Origin: Steinernema hermaphroditum
Lineage: Eukaryota; Nematoda; Chromadorea; Rhabditida; Steinernematidae
Length of the DNA: 64,000 bases
NCBI GenBank assembly: GCA_030435675.1
Contig: CM059625.1
Coordinates: forward strand, 15,934,001 to 15,998,000
Direction: 5' to 3'
The notes beneath the pieces were generated by a model, which ran no database searches, was not told where the DNA came from, and saw only the letters and a list, made by a program, of their open reading frames with translations. Below are positions 22,636 through 33,592 of the stretch, in pieces. The translations under genes were made by a program, and so were the position numbers. Numbering within the stretch: position 1 is the first letter of the stretch; every line of letters starts with the position of its first letter.

Positions 22636-23904
22636 TTGGGTTGATAAGTTGAAAATGCACCATTTTTAAAAATGAATCCTTATTGTTGCAAAGGCACAGA
22701 TTTCAATGGGTGTATTCACCATTTAAGTGCTCAGCCTCTGTACACTTTCTGGCGAGAAGTCTGGCCATTTCACTGCAGAACAGGAGAGATTCCGAGTCGA
22801 AAAGTTCCATTTTGTCCGTTTTTCACCTCATTGCAAACTTTGGCTCAATTTATTCGTTGATGTTTCCGACAGTACCGCACAAGTAGGTACCCGATAGAGC
22901 TGTGGGAGACCTACATGCATAACAAGTACCTGAGTCCCAGCTGAAGATGAGCAGCAGTTTTGTGTGCAATCAAAAATATCAAACATTCATGCTCCTGCTG
23001 GATCTGCTGAAATCCCAAAACCAGTTACTAGTTCTTGCCTTATCTTGAATAAGAGAACGAGATTTTTCTAGATGTTAGTCGCAAACTATAGCTGAGAGAT
23101 TGCTCTATCCTATAAATACGTTTCAGCCCCGTGCTTCTATAATATCGCATATAAGACAGTGCAGCATTACTTTTCAACCTGGTTCTGACCGCAGCACAAT
23201 AGTTGACTTCTCTTCCTTATCCATACCCTCAAGTAGTTCTGGGGATCATATGGCTAGAACCCCCTTGAACTCAAGAGTCACGAAAAATAAAGGAAAAGAT
23301 TTTTACTTAGAAATACAAATAAAAGCAGGGGTCAATGAGTTGCGATGGCGGATCAAGGGCTCGGAGAGTCGTGAGAAATCGGAGTTCCCGATTTCCACTT
23401 GTAGCCAAAGGCATCGGAGCATCAGCCACTATGGCATTGAAGCACCCTAGCTGGCCGTCCATGTTGTCTGTACACCCCCAGCTGGAGTTTGTTAAATCAA
23501 CAAAAAGTTTAACTACTTTCGGGTCAAGTGCTTTATGGGCAAATTTTTTATCTTCTTGGAATTTGTTCTCACTGTGACATTGCAAGAAGAGATCAGCGTG
23601 TGCGCTTGGAAGCTAAGCTCCTGCTGTATGCGCAGCTAAGACAGCATACCGCCTTTCAAATAAATAGTCCCTCGGAGAGGTTGTCGAAGGTTCGGTGTTT
23701 CGGATGCCCAGGTGGTGCTTCGCGGACCATGAATATAAAAGGATTCAAAGAAAGCGGAGGGCATGCAGGTGGGGCATCGGAGCGTACCGACTGGAAAGTC
23801 AACCAATCGCCCATACGAACGCACTATTCCATCTGATCCAAGGATCACACAGTGCGAAAATAGACGCGAATCAAAAATGGTGCATTTTCAACTTACCAAC
23901 CCAA
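22636..23904. mobile_element. Mariner-like element, 1.27 kb, degenerate or non-autonomous
   Basis: The ends are inverted repeats of about 33 bases that differ at one position: TTGGGTTGATAAGTTGAAAA then TGCACCATTTTT on the left, and on the right the complement of TTGGGTTGGTAAGTTGAAAA then TGCACCATTTTT. A TA dinucleotide flanks each end (22634-22635 and 23905-23906), the target duplication expected for Tc1/mariner elements. The length also fits mariner. No intact transposase frame is present: the longest internal frames are 80-116 codons and no DD34D-type motif could be read. It is therefore a decayed copy or a non-autonomous derivative with foreign internal sequence. Confidence 0.75.
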
Positions 23905-24824
23905 TACAATAGAAAATTAGCTTGGTTTTTTGATTTCCGAGTTAAGTTTCCGCGTTTATCTTCTCGTATCAAAAGTTTACGCCTTACAAGACGTCTGGGA
24001 ACGGGAACGCTGCCCCAGCTGAGCCATTTCCAAGCGACTTATATTCTTTTAAAGATGCGTCTTGGTAACAAACGTGGACATGACTTGGTTTTCTCCCGCA
24101 CAATCCATTTCTGAACCTATTCCCAAGTTCCCGACCGAGTTTCCAGCAAAACAACGCAGCGATTCATGTGTCGAAGAGCACACAGCAAGCCAAGAACATC
24201 GATATTCTGCCTTAGCTAGCCACTAGGGTGATAATGAAATGGAATGAAATCTCTTGGCGAAATTCAGTCTCTGTTTTCTTTTTCTGAAATTAATTTTCGA
24301 TTTTTGAGGTTCAGAATAATGAATCAAGTTAAAAAAATGAAAGGTATACTCATAGAGAAAATAACATTAAAAGAACATACCGTCTTGGGTGCCTCGATCT
24401 TTCTGCAGCACACTGTAGATCTGGACTAATCTTGACAAGCCAGCTTGTAGTCTGGACCAGAAGGAATTCGAGATCATTGTAAATCCCAAACTTCCTCTTC
24501 CTAGCACATACGTCACGATGCGCTTCATGTTGATATTCAACTACGATGTTTACGAAACCTTGTCGCAAAGTTGGCTATTTATATAATTGAAACATTATGT
24601 CATCAAATTAGCCGGCACAAAAAATCCGCCATTTGCGAAGTGCATTCGGATTATCTTTTTATTGGGAGATAATTGATTTTGCGGTCAAGATAGGGTGGAC
24701 GTATGACATTTGTCAGCACCTACACTGGGAGAATATTAGGTTTGCAGCTTTTTTACATTCACAATGACCATTCTGCAGAGCTGTATTGTGAAGCAAAATG
24801 TATCATTTTTGAGATGGTCGTTAT

Positions 24825-25245
24825 TTGGATCTTATAAGGCTGTCTGAGCCGATTGAGTTGAGTGAGCGGTCGTTCTCGGCCGTCGTTGTTGGCGCAATGA
24901 TCGCCCCGGCTCCCAGAAGGCCTGGAACACCAGGGAGCCGTAGTTCCACCGTCTCGCCAAAAAGCCCGTCACGACCGCCCGACTCTACCCGCGCCGCCAG
25001 AGAAGCCGAAGAAGCGTTGCAACTCCGAAGTCCGCGTCGCCAGCTGCCCTGATGGTTCCCGGTTCGCCTGTTGTGCTCCGACAACGCGTTTCGCCTGCAT
25101 GCCTGTTCTTCACTCGTGCCGCCCGCGGAAGCTGCCGTAGAAGCTCCTCAACTCCGACGTCCGCGCCGCCACCTGAGCTGAAGATGGATTTGCTGTGCTC
25201 CACCGTCTCCGGAATCAGCTCTTCGCCTCTCTGATGCCCGCGCAC
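24825..25245. other. GC-rich island with an internal duplication
   Basis: About 420 bases are far richer in GC than the flanks. Read on the minus strand, a block near 25150 (GCGCGGACGTCGGAGTTGAG) recurs imperfectly near 25020 (GACGCGGACTTCGGAGTTGC), each followed by CTTCTNCGGC. Overlapping minus-strand frames (24821-25084 and 24985-25245) and short plus-strand frames are open, but no splice chain or domain was found. It could be an exon, a promoter island or a minisatellite-like relic. Confidence 0.4.
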
Positions 25246-25439
25246 ACTAATGGGATCGCCGTGCTCTACTCTGATGTGCCGAAGTCAGAAGAAGACCGGT
25301 GACTACGGAGTGATAATGTGTTTCTTGTGCATATATATGACGTCTCGCAAGGCGTAAGCCTTTGATACGAGAAATAAACTCGTAAACTCGTTATTTGGAT
25401 CTGGATCACCCGGGCTCTTTATGAGAGGAGTTGGGAAGC

Positions 25440-25620
25440 TCCTTAGTGTAGCTTTTGCTGTATTTTTGTCACTGTCACCCTCACCGCTATCCAAATTAGA
25501 GGGTACATTACTGACTGCTATTGGTCGACTTTCAGGTATGGTTCCACGTTTCACTCAACACGGTTGCTCTCTCTTTTTTGTGATTTACCGACGTTCTTAT
25601 CCAATGATCACTCAGTAAAG
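25440..25620 (-). repeat. Interspersed repeat B, copy 1
   Basis: About 180 bases beginning near ATCCAAATTAGAGGGTACAT and including GGTTCCACGTTTCACTCAAC and ACGGTTGCTCTCTC, closing with TGATCACTCAGTAAG. A second copy lies at 26255-26545. On the minus strand it encodes a run resembling PESRPIAVSNVPSNLDSG, possibly derived from a mobile-element frame. Confidence 0.6.
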
Positions 25621-25704
25621 TTTACGAGGTGGAAGAAGTTCTCAGTCATTTTCCCAAATATGCTGGTTTTTTTCTCTAAACGCGCGCACTATTTCTCTGC
25701 CTCG

Positions 25705-26110
25705 GCCTAGCGTGAGGTAAATGTAATAGACTAAGAAAAAATCGCAAAAAAGGCTTCTATGCCTTTTTCGGTTTGTATGTTTTGACAAATTGCTGGTACT
25801 ACGTCCACCTAGCAATGAAACTCTGTGTGCCATTCCCTGGAGGATTCGAACCTTCGATGTTCTGCATGGTAGTAGACCGTACTACCAATCAGCCATCGAG
25901 GTCCACAACTTGCATGGTAAAAACATCGCCTACATGGGTTGATCCCTTTCGATTGAGGTTTTTTTTGTAATTTTAGGTTTAGAAAAGGTTTTCTATGACT
26001 GTTTTATGTATAAAGGGATATTTTTCGTAGTTTCAGTGAGCACTGGGCCTTTCAATATTCGCGAACTGGGGTGACTCATAAATTAGGACCTTGCAATAAG
26101 TAAACAGATC
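25705..26110 (-). repeat. SINE-like repeat, copy 5 (best tRNA-like head)
   Basis: Starts at CTAGCGTGAGGTAAATGTAA. On the minus strand, the tRNA-like head at about 25840-25905 has an A-box-like TGGCTGATTGGTAG and a perfect B box, GGTTCGAATCC, at tRNA-like spacing of about 44 bases. The hairpin TGGTAGTA CGGTC TACTACCA sits between the boxes. The 5' and 3' arms of the acceptor stem do not pair, so it is tRNA-derived, not a working tRNA gene. The body runs to TCATAAATTAGGACCTTG. Confidence 0.72.
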
Positions 26111-26254
26111 CTGTCGATAAACAAAAAGTTGTTGTATTCACATTGATTCTGTTTTTCAATTTCCAGAGAGCTTGTGTAGATTGTTCGCGGTGTGACCAGT
26201 CCAAAAAAAAATCAAAACTTCGAATTTCAAATATTCCACGCTCCCCTCCGCTCC

Positions 26255-26545
26255 CGTTATCCAAATTAGAGGGTATATTACGTAATGACAGCCATTGGTC
26301 GACTTTCTGGTCTGGTTCCACGTTTCACCCAGCACGGTTGCTCTCTCTTTTTGCGATTCTCAGCCTCCTTCTGGAGACATCGTTCGTCGGCTCTGTGAAT
26401 CTTCGGTGGCAGATGGTGTTGGCCTTTGTTAGACGCTTTTAGATGACGTTGCGATGAATAGACCACGTTTTCCGGCCAAAATTAGGGGATATTTATGGAA
26501 TCTGACGTCCTCCGGTTTTTAACCAGTGATCACTGAGTAAGTTCT
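26255..26545 (-). repeat. Interspersed repeat B, copy 2
   Basis: Matches the 25440-25620 block: ATCCAAATTAGAGGGTATAT, ATTGGTCGACTTTCTGGT, TTCCACGTTTCACCCAGCAC and CAGTGATCACTGAGTAAG, with about 110 extra bases in the second half. The two copies lie on either side of SINE-like copy 5. Confidence 0.6.
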
Positions 26546-26834
26546 GCATCATCAAATTTTTTACTTTTTGAGCTCTGTACGGTCATCTATCTGTAATTAA
26601 AAGGCAGCGTAAGTGATTTGTCGAATACGCTTGTCCGTGTTCTGCACACACCTTCGACCACCCATGTTGGTCGTTTCGAAAATAACGTCTTGTCTGGATC
26701 ATAAACGTTGTGTGCTGTACTTCTGTAATCTATATCTTCATGGTACATCTACATACGATGGAATTCGTAGGTATTCCAGGGTAAGAGGAAATAAATTTCA
26801 TGCGAAAAATTGCGCGTACTTCAAATCAGTGATG

Positions 26835-27065
26835 GGAAACGAGTCCGAAATCCAAACGAGTTCGAGTCCGAGCCCGGACTCGTTTCAAAAATTCTATCGA
26901 GTCCGAGTCCGAGTTCGGACTCGAAAAATTTTTCGGACTCGAGTCCAAAGCGAGTCCGAATATAAATCTAAATTTTGACGGGAAAGTTGGAAATTGGTAG
27001 TGTTTTCGCTGGAATTGCCAAAAAATGGACCAACGAATCCGGACTCGTTTTGGGACTCACTCCGG
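26835..27065. repeat. GAGTCCGAGTCC-type repeat cluster
   Basis: GAGTCC and its complement GGACTC recur at least a dozen times in about 230 bases (for example CGAGTTCGAGTCCGAGCCCG, GAGTCCGAGTCCGAGTTCGG, CGAATCCGGACTCGTTTTGG). The units appear in both orientations, so the block can fold on itself. It has irregular spacing and no coding frame. Confidence 0.7.
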
Positions 27066-28012
27066 TCTCTGCTTCAAATGACTGTACTTTTTAATGTCAA
27101 GGGCTAGAACAGCTCCTACAGGGAAGCCGACTTCGATACATGTCCATTATTTGTGATGTGAAAAAGGTGAAAAAAATTTTCGTTTATGTGTTCGACGCAA
27201 AAATTTCTCTCACGGCAATCGTTCATAAAATTACAGTCATGCGACATTCTCTCCGTGCTCCGTTCGACTATTTTTCAGGATCCAAACTACCTGTGCTTTG
27301 AATAATGCAAAATTTTTCGCTAGCTTCACTACCTACATTTAGGTATTTAGAAGCAGATTGCTATTGGACAGTAGTTCGGTAAGATTTACACATCTCTCAG
27401 GTCTTGTATTTCTATGCAAAAAAGAGGGAGGAATTCAGACTAGCTACTGAACATTGAATTTAAAACATTATTTTTGATGACTATTTTGCTGCAGTCTGCT
27501 TAGATCTTGTAGAATGAATGTGGGATACGGTGAATTTTTCACGAGAAAATCATTCATTGTGCCGACGAAACAAATGTTTTCCAGAAACAGGAAGGCTTGC
27601 CATTTCTTTCAAGTTGTTGTCTGTGCTAGATCGTCTTGAATCTTGAATTTGGTGCCGTTTAAGTCAAATTGGTGAACTTCTCATATTTGTGCACATACTA
27701 CGTGGTTCTTTCGACGATGTAATTGAAGTTTAAGTCACATTCTGAGCGTTGTATATGTTGCCACTTCTTTGCTTTAGCGAGAAGAACCGATCGAACCAAA
27801 CACACTGCCGCGTTTATTCTTCAAAAGTTTCAAAATGATATTCTGTCTGCCAGTGTGCTTCACTCGTCTACGACACGCCCAAAGATGAGCGAGCGCGGGT
27901 GACACCATTGTAATTGCGCAGGTAAGCCCTTCCAAGGGCGTGCAACAACGCAGCGGTAAGTGAGCGGACGATCATTCATTCAAAAGCTCCACCGTTGCTT
28001 ACAGCTACTGAG

Positions 28013-30346
28013 ATGAACTTCGGTCTGGCTTCGCATTACAACGCTTCTGCAAATGATGTCGGTCCACGTATGAACAATGTCATCGCCGGGGCAACAATGA
28101 TAATGGTAAGACAGCCCACCTGGACATTACCGATCATGCCTGAGCTACGTTCAGATGGCATTGGTCAGCTGTGGCATCAATATCAGCGTACTGGTCATTG
28201 TAGCGAAGAACCACAGGCAAAAATTCGGCTACGCTTTCGGCAAAATATGCCTGTTCCACACGATAGCCAATCTCGCGAATTCGCTCATCTTCGTGTTTCT
28301 CGTCGGACCGATAACTATTATGTAAGTCTTAATTTATTTACATATTAACAATATAACTAGACAAAGCATGGTTTGCTATTTAGCATCAGGACAAACAGTT
28401 CAACTGAGGGGAAACGCCATGCGCTTCCTGATTGAATCGTGATGGTGCTTTTAAATTGCCTTACAGTTGCTAATAGCACTTACCTACACATAAATTATTC
28501 GTAGGGAAATAGACGTTAATTGTCCATTAAGTGCAACATTTGAATAGCTCATCAGTTCACTTGAATGCGTAGCTCTTCTGGTCAGACAGTGTTGGATCTT
28601 GATGTACTTTGATCAGTACTTCCAGATACAGTACTTTGAGCAAAAAAGTTCTGCAAGCAACCTTCGTAAGCACGTCCATGGAACAAAAAACTGTTCTACA
28701 AGCGTCTGTGGAGCACTGTCAATGTACCCTGGGTGATACCAATCGTGTTCGTGCATTCACTAAACAGTACCTTAAAATATAACTGACTTAATTATTTAAA
28801 AACTTGGACACAATGAGTCAGCGTTGAGAGCTTTTCAATAATTGTGCTAAACCTGAATCACGGGTATTTAAGCGCTTTGCAACAAAAACATTTTCTCAGA
28901 ACTCTCTTAAATGTCATGGACACAAAATAGCGTACATCTCCTACGAGAGATTATGATACAGAGCTGCCTTTTAAACGTTATCGCAGCATGACAACGGAAT
29001 AACAAAGAATGAAGCTTGCGTAGCAACCTCTTCAAAGAGTAAAAGTCGAAAAGAAAGAGCAATGAAGTCGCAGAAAATGACATTGCAATGGAGATTAAGT
29101 TGCCGTATGCGTGTGCTATGTTAAGATTAAAAAGTAAGTGATTATACACACGGCTTATAAGGCACCGTAGAGGGTAACACCACAACGAAAAAGGGAGATC
29201 CTTTGAGTTATCAAAAATAAAACCTATTTAAGGCAATTTCGGCCATAATTCCAACTAGTGCTATCGATTTTGCAAGGAAGTCCGTTATAGCTCCTATACT
29301 GTAACAGTGAATATTAGTTAATATTGAATATTGAACGACTTCTTCTGTTCTCATATACAATCTTTAACAGTTCAGGGAGTGGGTAATCTTATCAGTAAGC
29401 CTGCTTCCAGCAAGCCGAGTCTCCACAAGCTCTATATAACCCAGCGTACAGGACAAGCCCTGCTCTGCTTTTGGAACGCATCGGTATTAACACACTTTCT
29501 TACGGCTTTCAATCGCTTCGTCATTATCTCGTTCCCACTCAAGTACGCAGAGATCTTCACTAGAACGTTCACGCTCGGAGCTATAGCAGTGGCATGGACA
29601 TTGAGCTTTCTCAAGGCGATCCCGTATTTTTGGCGTAAGGACAAGATTCGCTAGACAACGATGATACTACATTTAGCGGAATGTACCTTTGGGTACCAAG
29701 TGGAGTCAAACAACTTCCGCTTCAGCGACACAACCTGTGGATTCATCGTTGGAACAATGCTTGAGTTCTACTTGAGCATCGGCGTTGTATTGCTCATTGC
29801 TATCTTGGATTTCGTAACATTTTGCCGAATTCGCACCACCAACAAGGTAGATATATTCTAAAATTGTCATTTTTCCTTAAGCACTATTACAGAAGATGAA
29901 CGTGAATGCTTCAGAACACGAAAGACGACGTAAGCGCGAGATACGCTTTTTCTTCCAGGTAACAAACACTCTTGCTAAATCTTCACTGGTCTGCCTAACA
30001 TTTAGGCTTGTTTCCAAGGAATCGCTTTTATCAGCGAGCTAACCGTCTACTTCTACATCTCAGAGTTCTTCGAAGCTCAGTCAGTCATTCACTTCCTGCT
30101 CACCACAGGCGCTTGGATTGGCGTGCACATCATCGACGGGTAAATCACGATCCCATGATGCGCTAGATCAATGCCGCCTATTAAGGTTGATTGTGATCGC
30201 CTTCAACCATGAATTCCGCCGTTGGGCTGAGATGATTTCGGTACGTTTTGATAGCACTTTCTCCTAACGCTGACTAGGTGAAGAAAACTCGCGAACCCAT
30301 GGTGAGACGCAACAGTTGCAACGCAGTGAATTTGGAGATGAACTGA
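28013..30346 (+). CDS. SRX-type seven-transmembrane chemoreceptor, 8 exons, 325 aa
   Basis: Exons: 28013-28105, 28155-28321, 29411-29634, 29677-29846, 29893-29958, 30006-30139, 30186-30240 and 30278-30346. The joins keep frame and give 978 bp. TM1 (ALVSCGINISVLVIVAK) leads into KNHRQKFGYAFGKICLFHTI, typical of the start of the SRX/rhodopsin-like nematode family. TM3 ends with AFNRFVIISFPLKYAEIF, the NRF/PLKY motif in place of DRY. The second extracellular loop has ECTFGY, and TM6-7 follow ERRRKREIRFFFQACFQGIA, with GAWIGVHIIDGLIVIAFNHE before a short tail. These receptors act in sensory cilia as candidate odorant or pheromone receptors. The 1.1 kb intron 2 is unusual against the 42-49 bp others. 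The exon 3 acceptor (GCTTCCAG) was chosen by phase and may differ. A TTACAG acceptor lies 8 bases upstream of the ATG. Confidence 0.85.
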
Positions 30347-30503
30347 TCAACGGGCGGCTTCCACGGGAACTACAAAGTACTCGTCGGTATTATTATTACT
30401 TAAATAGGGAAAGATCTTTTATTTATTTTGTTGTTGTTTGGATTTACAATAATTTATTACTGGGTTACTCGTTCAATAAACATCTATTGACTGTGCAGTG
30501 TTG

Positions 30504-31369
30504 CTAACACAGTTCAACGAGTAGGACCTTTCCGGCGGTTTTTTCAGTTTCGTCCAGCGCAGCGCTGCCCCGTACAGTGGCCCCATTGCATGTATATGCT
30601 GCAGCTGTGGCTAGAGTTAGCTCCGGATCCAAGTGATACTTTGCAAGTCCAAACATCTCGGCCCTTGTTCGTTTCTTTGGTTCACCGAGGCCGCTGAAAA
30701 GTATGTGTGCCGCCGAATTGTCATTCAAATCTAGACGTCGTGGCAAAGAAATCTCGTGCACCTTTACGGGACTTTTAAGGCAACGTTTGAATTCACAGTG
30801 TTGTTCAACAGCAAGGTATTTCGAAATTTTTAGCGATCGATGTCTTGCACATGGATAACGAACGTAATCATGTCTTTGCTGCCAAATTGCTCGCCATCTT
30901 ATAACTCTGCTTGCAAAACTGGCTTACACAACCAATGAAAGAAGGGCTGATAATGGTCTACGTTAAAAGAAACATTGTTTCAACTTTTCAATTGTTAACG
31001 CATGTACAGGATTAACATTTTAATTTACATTTGAACGGCATTTTTACCCTAAAAATAGACCATAGTTTTAGCCGTTAAACAAAGGAAACTGAAGAAATTT
31101 TTGGTCACTTCCGTTACGCCAGCAAACGATTAGTTACAAATTGCAGAAGCGGTTTAAGAAATGAAAAAATTATTTTCTAGTCATTGGACGAAAAGTTCAA
31201 ACACATTAGGGATCGCCTCCAGAGTGCATTTGTAGGAAGAGGTGAAGTTTCTGAATGGAGCATAATTTGAACACAGCACGACGTATTCATTCGTCGGACA
31301 GCATCCGTTACCGAACTTAATCTTGAACGAAGCGGTTACATAGAAAATTAGTGATAGAGCATCACTCAT
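30504..31369 (-). CDS. Probable gene of unknown family (terminal exons)
   Basis: A minus-strand frame stays open from about 30925 to the TAG/TAA-side stop at 30504. It covers about 140 codons without a Met until KVHEISLPRRLDLNDNSAAH and ends LDETEKTAGKVLLVELC. A second open piece at 31181-31369 (MSDALSLIFYVTASFKIKFG, then CCPTNEYVVLC) could be an upstream exon. Composition is coding-like and the gene would converge on the SRX receptor, with 3' ends about 160 bases apart. Exon borders between 30925 and 31181 are not resolved and no domain was recognised. It may be a partial or decaying gene. Confidence 0.4.
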
Positions 31370-31707
31370 TAATGAGATCTACATTTTGGAAACGTAAAGC
31401 GCCACTTTCGATCGTTACAAATTATGCTCTGAAGGTCGGCAACAACACTTGCGAAGAAGCTCGTGTATCAGTAAAAACGGAAACGTTTCTTGGCCCCATT
31501 TTTATATCCTGACCTCATCGAATCTAGAAGATGTGTCTCCTCAAGCACTGGTCAACACGTGCGAGGTTTCCAACAGCGTCGTGAGACCTCAATACCGAGT
31601 ATGTTGTTTACATTACCAGTAAACAGCACAAATAACGTGCGTCCCGCCATATGCGACATCCGGAGCTATGTGTATTTGTAAATCGTTATTTTCAGTTCAT
31701 TCCGAAA

Positions 31708-32631
31708 ATGTCCGACAACGACGGCGACGTTTCTAGCGATGGATCCTCAAATGCACCAACAGTGATCCTCACTGACTATTCAAATTCGTCCACACCGCTG
31801 ATTAACTCTTTTTCCAATTCGCCAACGACTCCCGTAAACGATGAGAATTTGGACCCGAGCAACCCAAGCAACTTTGGAATTCTGGAGGACGTTTCTCCAA
31901 CGCCGCTCAACGGCGACATGATCCTGATCGTCTCACCTACACCCACCATGGAAGATGTTTCGTCCGTCGACGACGACGATGAGCGCCTTTCGATCTCGAA
32001 TATGGAGCTGGTCGACGAAGTCAACAGTGACGATGATGATGAATCGCAGATAAGTGGTAGCGAGGCGCAGAGTGAGAACTTCAGCGAAACCGGCAGCCTC
32101 GCAGGTTCAGAAATCTTTGGCGACATGTCCGAAAGGACGTTCGGTAAGCGACCGGTCCGTTCCCGTCGGCGGACGAAAGCTTTAGACCAAGTAAGCCGGG
32201 AGCTCCGAACGCTTCAGTTCCGAAATCCTGGTGAGGCGACGCCCGATGGGTTCTCTCTGATGACGATGAGCATTGGTCAAGGACGCATGCTTCGTTCGGC
32301 CAGTCTAGTTCGTTCCGAAACGCCCGATTCCATTTCCTCTGTGGTCTCCCTTGGTCATGAAGCGGATTCGCTCACTCACGATCAAGACGGTAGAATTCTT
32401 AATGTTTTCACTGGAGAAATGGTTTACATGTGCGACTGTTTCGATCTGGAATGCCCGGGCTGCCAAATGGAGTGTGAAACATGTCACTCTAGGCGATGCT
32501 ACTTTCTGTGCCAGCGCGGTCGACTTGCCTTTGTTTGGTTTGAAGGGAACCGCGGCGTCAAGAGACGCAATCCTTTTATTAAACAAATTGAGGATGAAGC
32601 TGTTGAGCGAAAAATTAAGTGGAGGGACTAA
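31708..32631 (+). CDS. ARL14EP-domain protein, compact paralog, 307 aa
   Basis: A single exon. The ATG lies 12 bases after TTATTTTCAG, a likely trans-splice or 5'-exon acceptor. The N-terminal half is Ser/Thr/Pro/Asp rich and probably disordered, with an acidic block (DDDDERLSISNMELVDEV). A basic segment (KRPVRSRRRTKAL) precedes one copy of GRMLRSASLVRSETPDS. The C-terminal domain starts LTHDQDGRILNVFTGEMVYM and has the ARL14EP cysteine pattern: CDC, CPGC, C-x3-C-x2-C, C-x3-C (eight Cys in about 30 residues), followed by a basic tail. In C. elegans the ARL14EP homologue ARLE-14 is reported to partner the H3K9 methyltransferase MET-2; that role here is inference from the domain. AATAAA lies at 32813-32818. 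A larger paralog lies 4 kb downstream. Confidence 0.8.
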   Translation: MSDNDGDVSSDGSSNAPTVILTDYSNSSTPLINSFSNSPTTPVNDENLDPSNPSNFGILEDVSPTPLNGDMILIVSPTPTMEDVSSVDDDDERLSISNMELVDEVNSDDDDESQISGSEAQSENFSETGSLAGSEIFGDMSERTFGKRPVRSRRRTKALDQVSRELRTLQFRNPGEATPDGFSLMTMSIGQGRMLRSASLVRSETPDSISSVVSLGHEADSLTHDQDGRILNVFTGEMVYMCDCFDLECPGCQMECETCHSRRCYFLCQRGRLAFVWFEGNRGVKRRNPFIKQIEDEAVERKIKWRD

Positions 32632-33592
32632 TTCAAAGGCGCTGGCACAAAACGTAACGTCGGATTCTTGCCACCTGTAACTTGGTCTTGAACAACTACT
32701 TATATGTACATGATCTCTCTATTATCATACCTCGTCTCTCTTCATATCATCACTTCATACATCAGTGTCTGTACGATATTCGTATGTTATTATGACCCCC
32801 AATACATTTGCAAATAAAGTCAACTCCTCCATTTAAAAGTGAGGAAGTTACTATGCGCACAGTACAACACGAGTTATATCAGAAATATCTTCAGAATAGC
32901 CCAAAAACATGTCTCTTGTCGATTTACGCAAACATGGAGCTTCTTTCTGGTTCTTATTCTTGATACAGTGATATGTAGGTTGGTATTTGAACCACATTTT
33001 ATGCGGCGGATAACATACAGAAAAGGAAAGGGGTGGCCACAGTTTTATGAGCCAACCATCATCGTCAACCAAATGGATCTGTCCCTCCGTATTCGAATTC
33101 ATAGCACTTCTTTTGATGGACAGGAGTTCACGGCAAGGGCTACAATGGATCCTGCCGTTCACTTCTCCGTTCACGAACAAGCAAATTCCAGAACTAGTGT
33201 ATACGTTTTCACAATATCACACTTTGGTCTTTTTCGTCAGGTACAAACTATCATAGTATCCACTATCATAGTCATTTATTGCATCAAAATTTACAAAAAT
33301 ATCTGTCGAAATATTACAATTCACGTAAACATTTAAGGAATGTGACGACAATTTATATATTACAACGCCTAGAGACAAGGAATCATTGTACACTGACGAA
33401 TCATGCGCTAATCTTTTCAGCGAAAAGATGGCTAAGACTACGACAAAAATCACAGTGAACGTGGTCAGGAGAACCCAGGGAGTGAAGAGAAGTGAAAACT
33501 AACAAGCGATGGGAGGCGACGCACAATAAAATTCTTTAAGAACACAACGCTACTACGGGCTCGTTTACAGAGAATCAAAGTCCTGCGTGCGA
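32632..33592. other. Intergenic between ARL14EP-1 and vha-11
   Basis: Contains the AATAAA of the upstream gene at 32813-32818. A plus-strand frame of 165 codons (32839-33336) and an overlapping minus-strand frame of 109 codons (32851-33180) are open. Neither shows a domain, signal peptide or splice structure, so neither is called as a gene. The 3' ends of ARL14EP-1 and vha-11 face each other across this space. Confidence 0.5.

Noticed and set aside
26835..27065. CRISPR-like array
   Set aside because: Repeats are short, irregular and in both orientations, and the genome is eukaryotic.
32839..33336. 165-codon plus-strand frame after ARL14EP-1
   Set aside because: A minus-strand frame of similar quality overlaps it. 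No domain, conserved motif or splice signal supports either.
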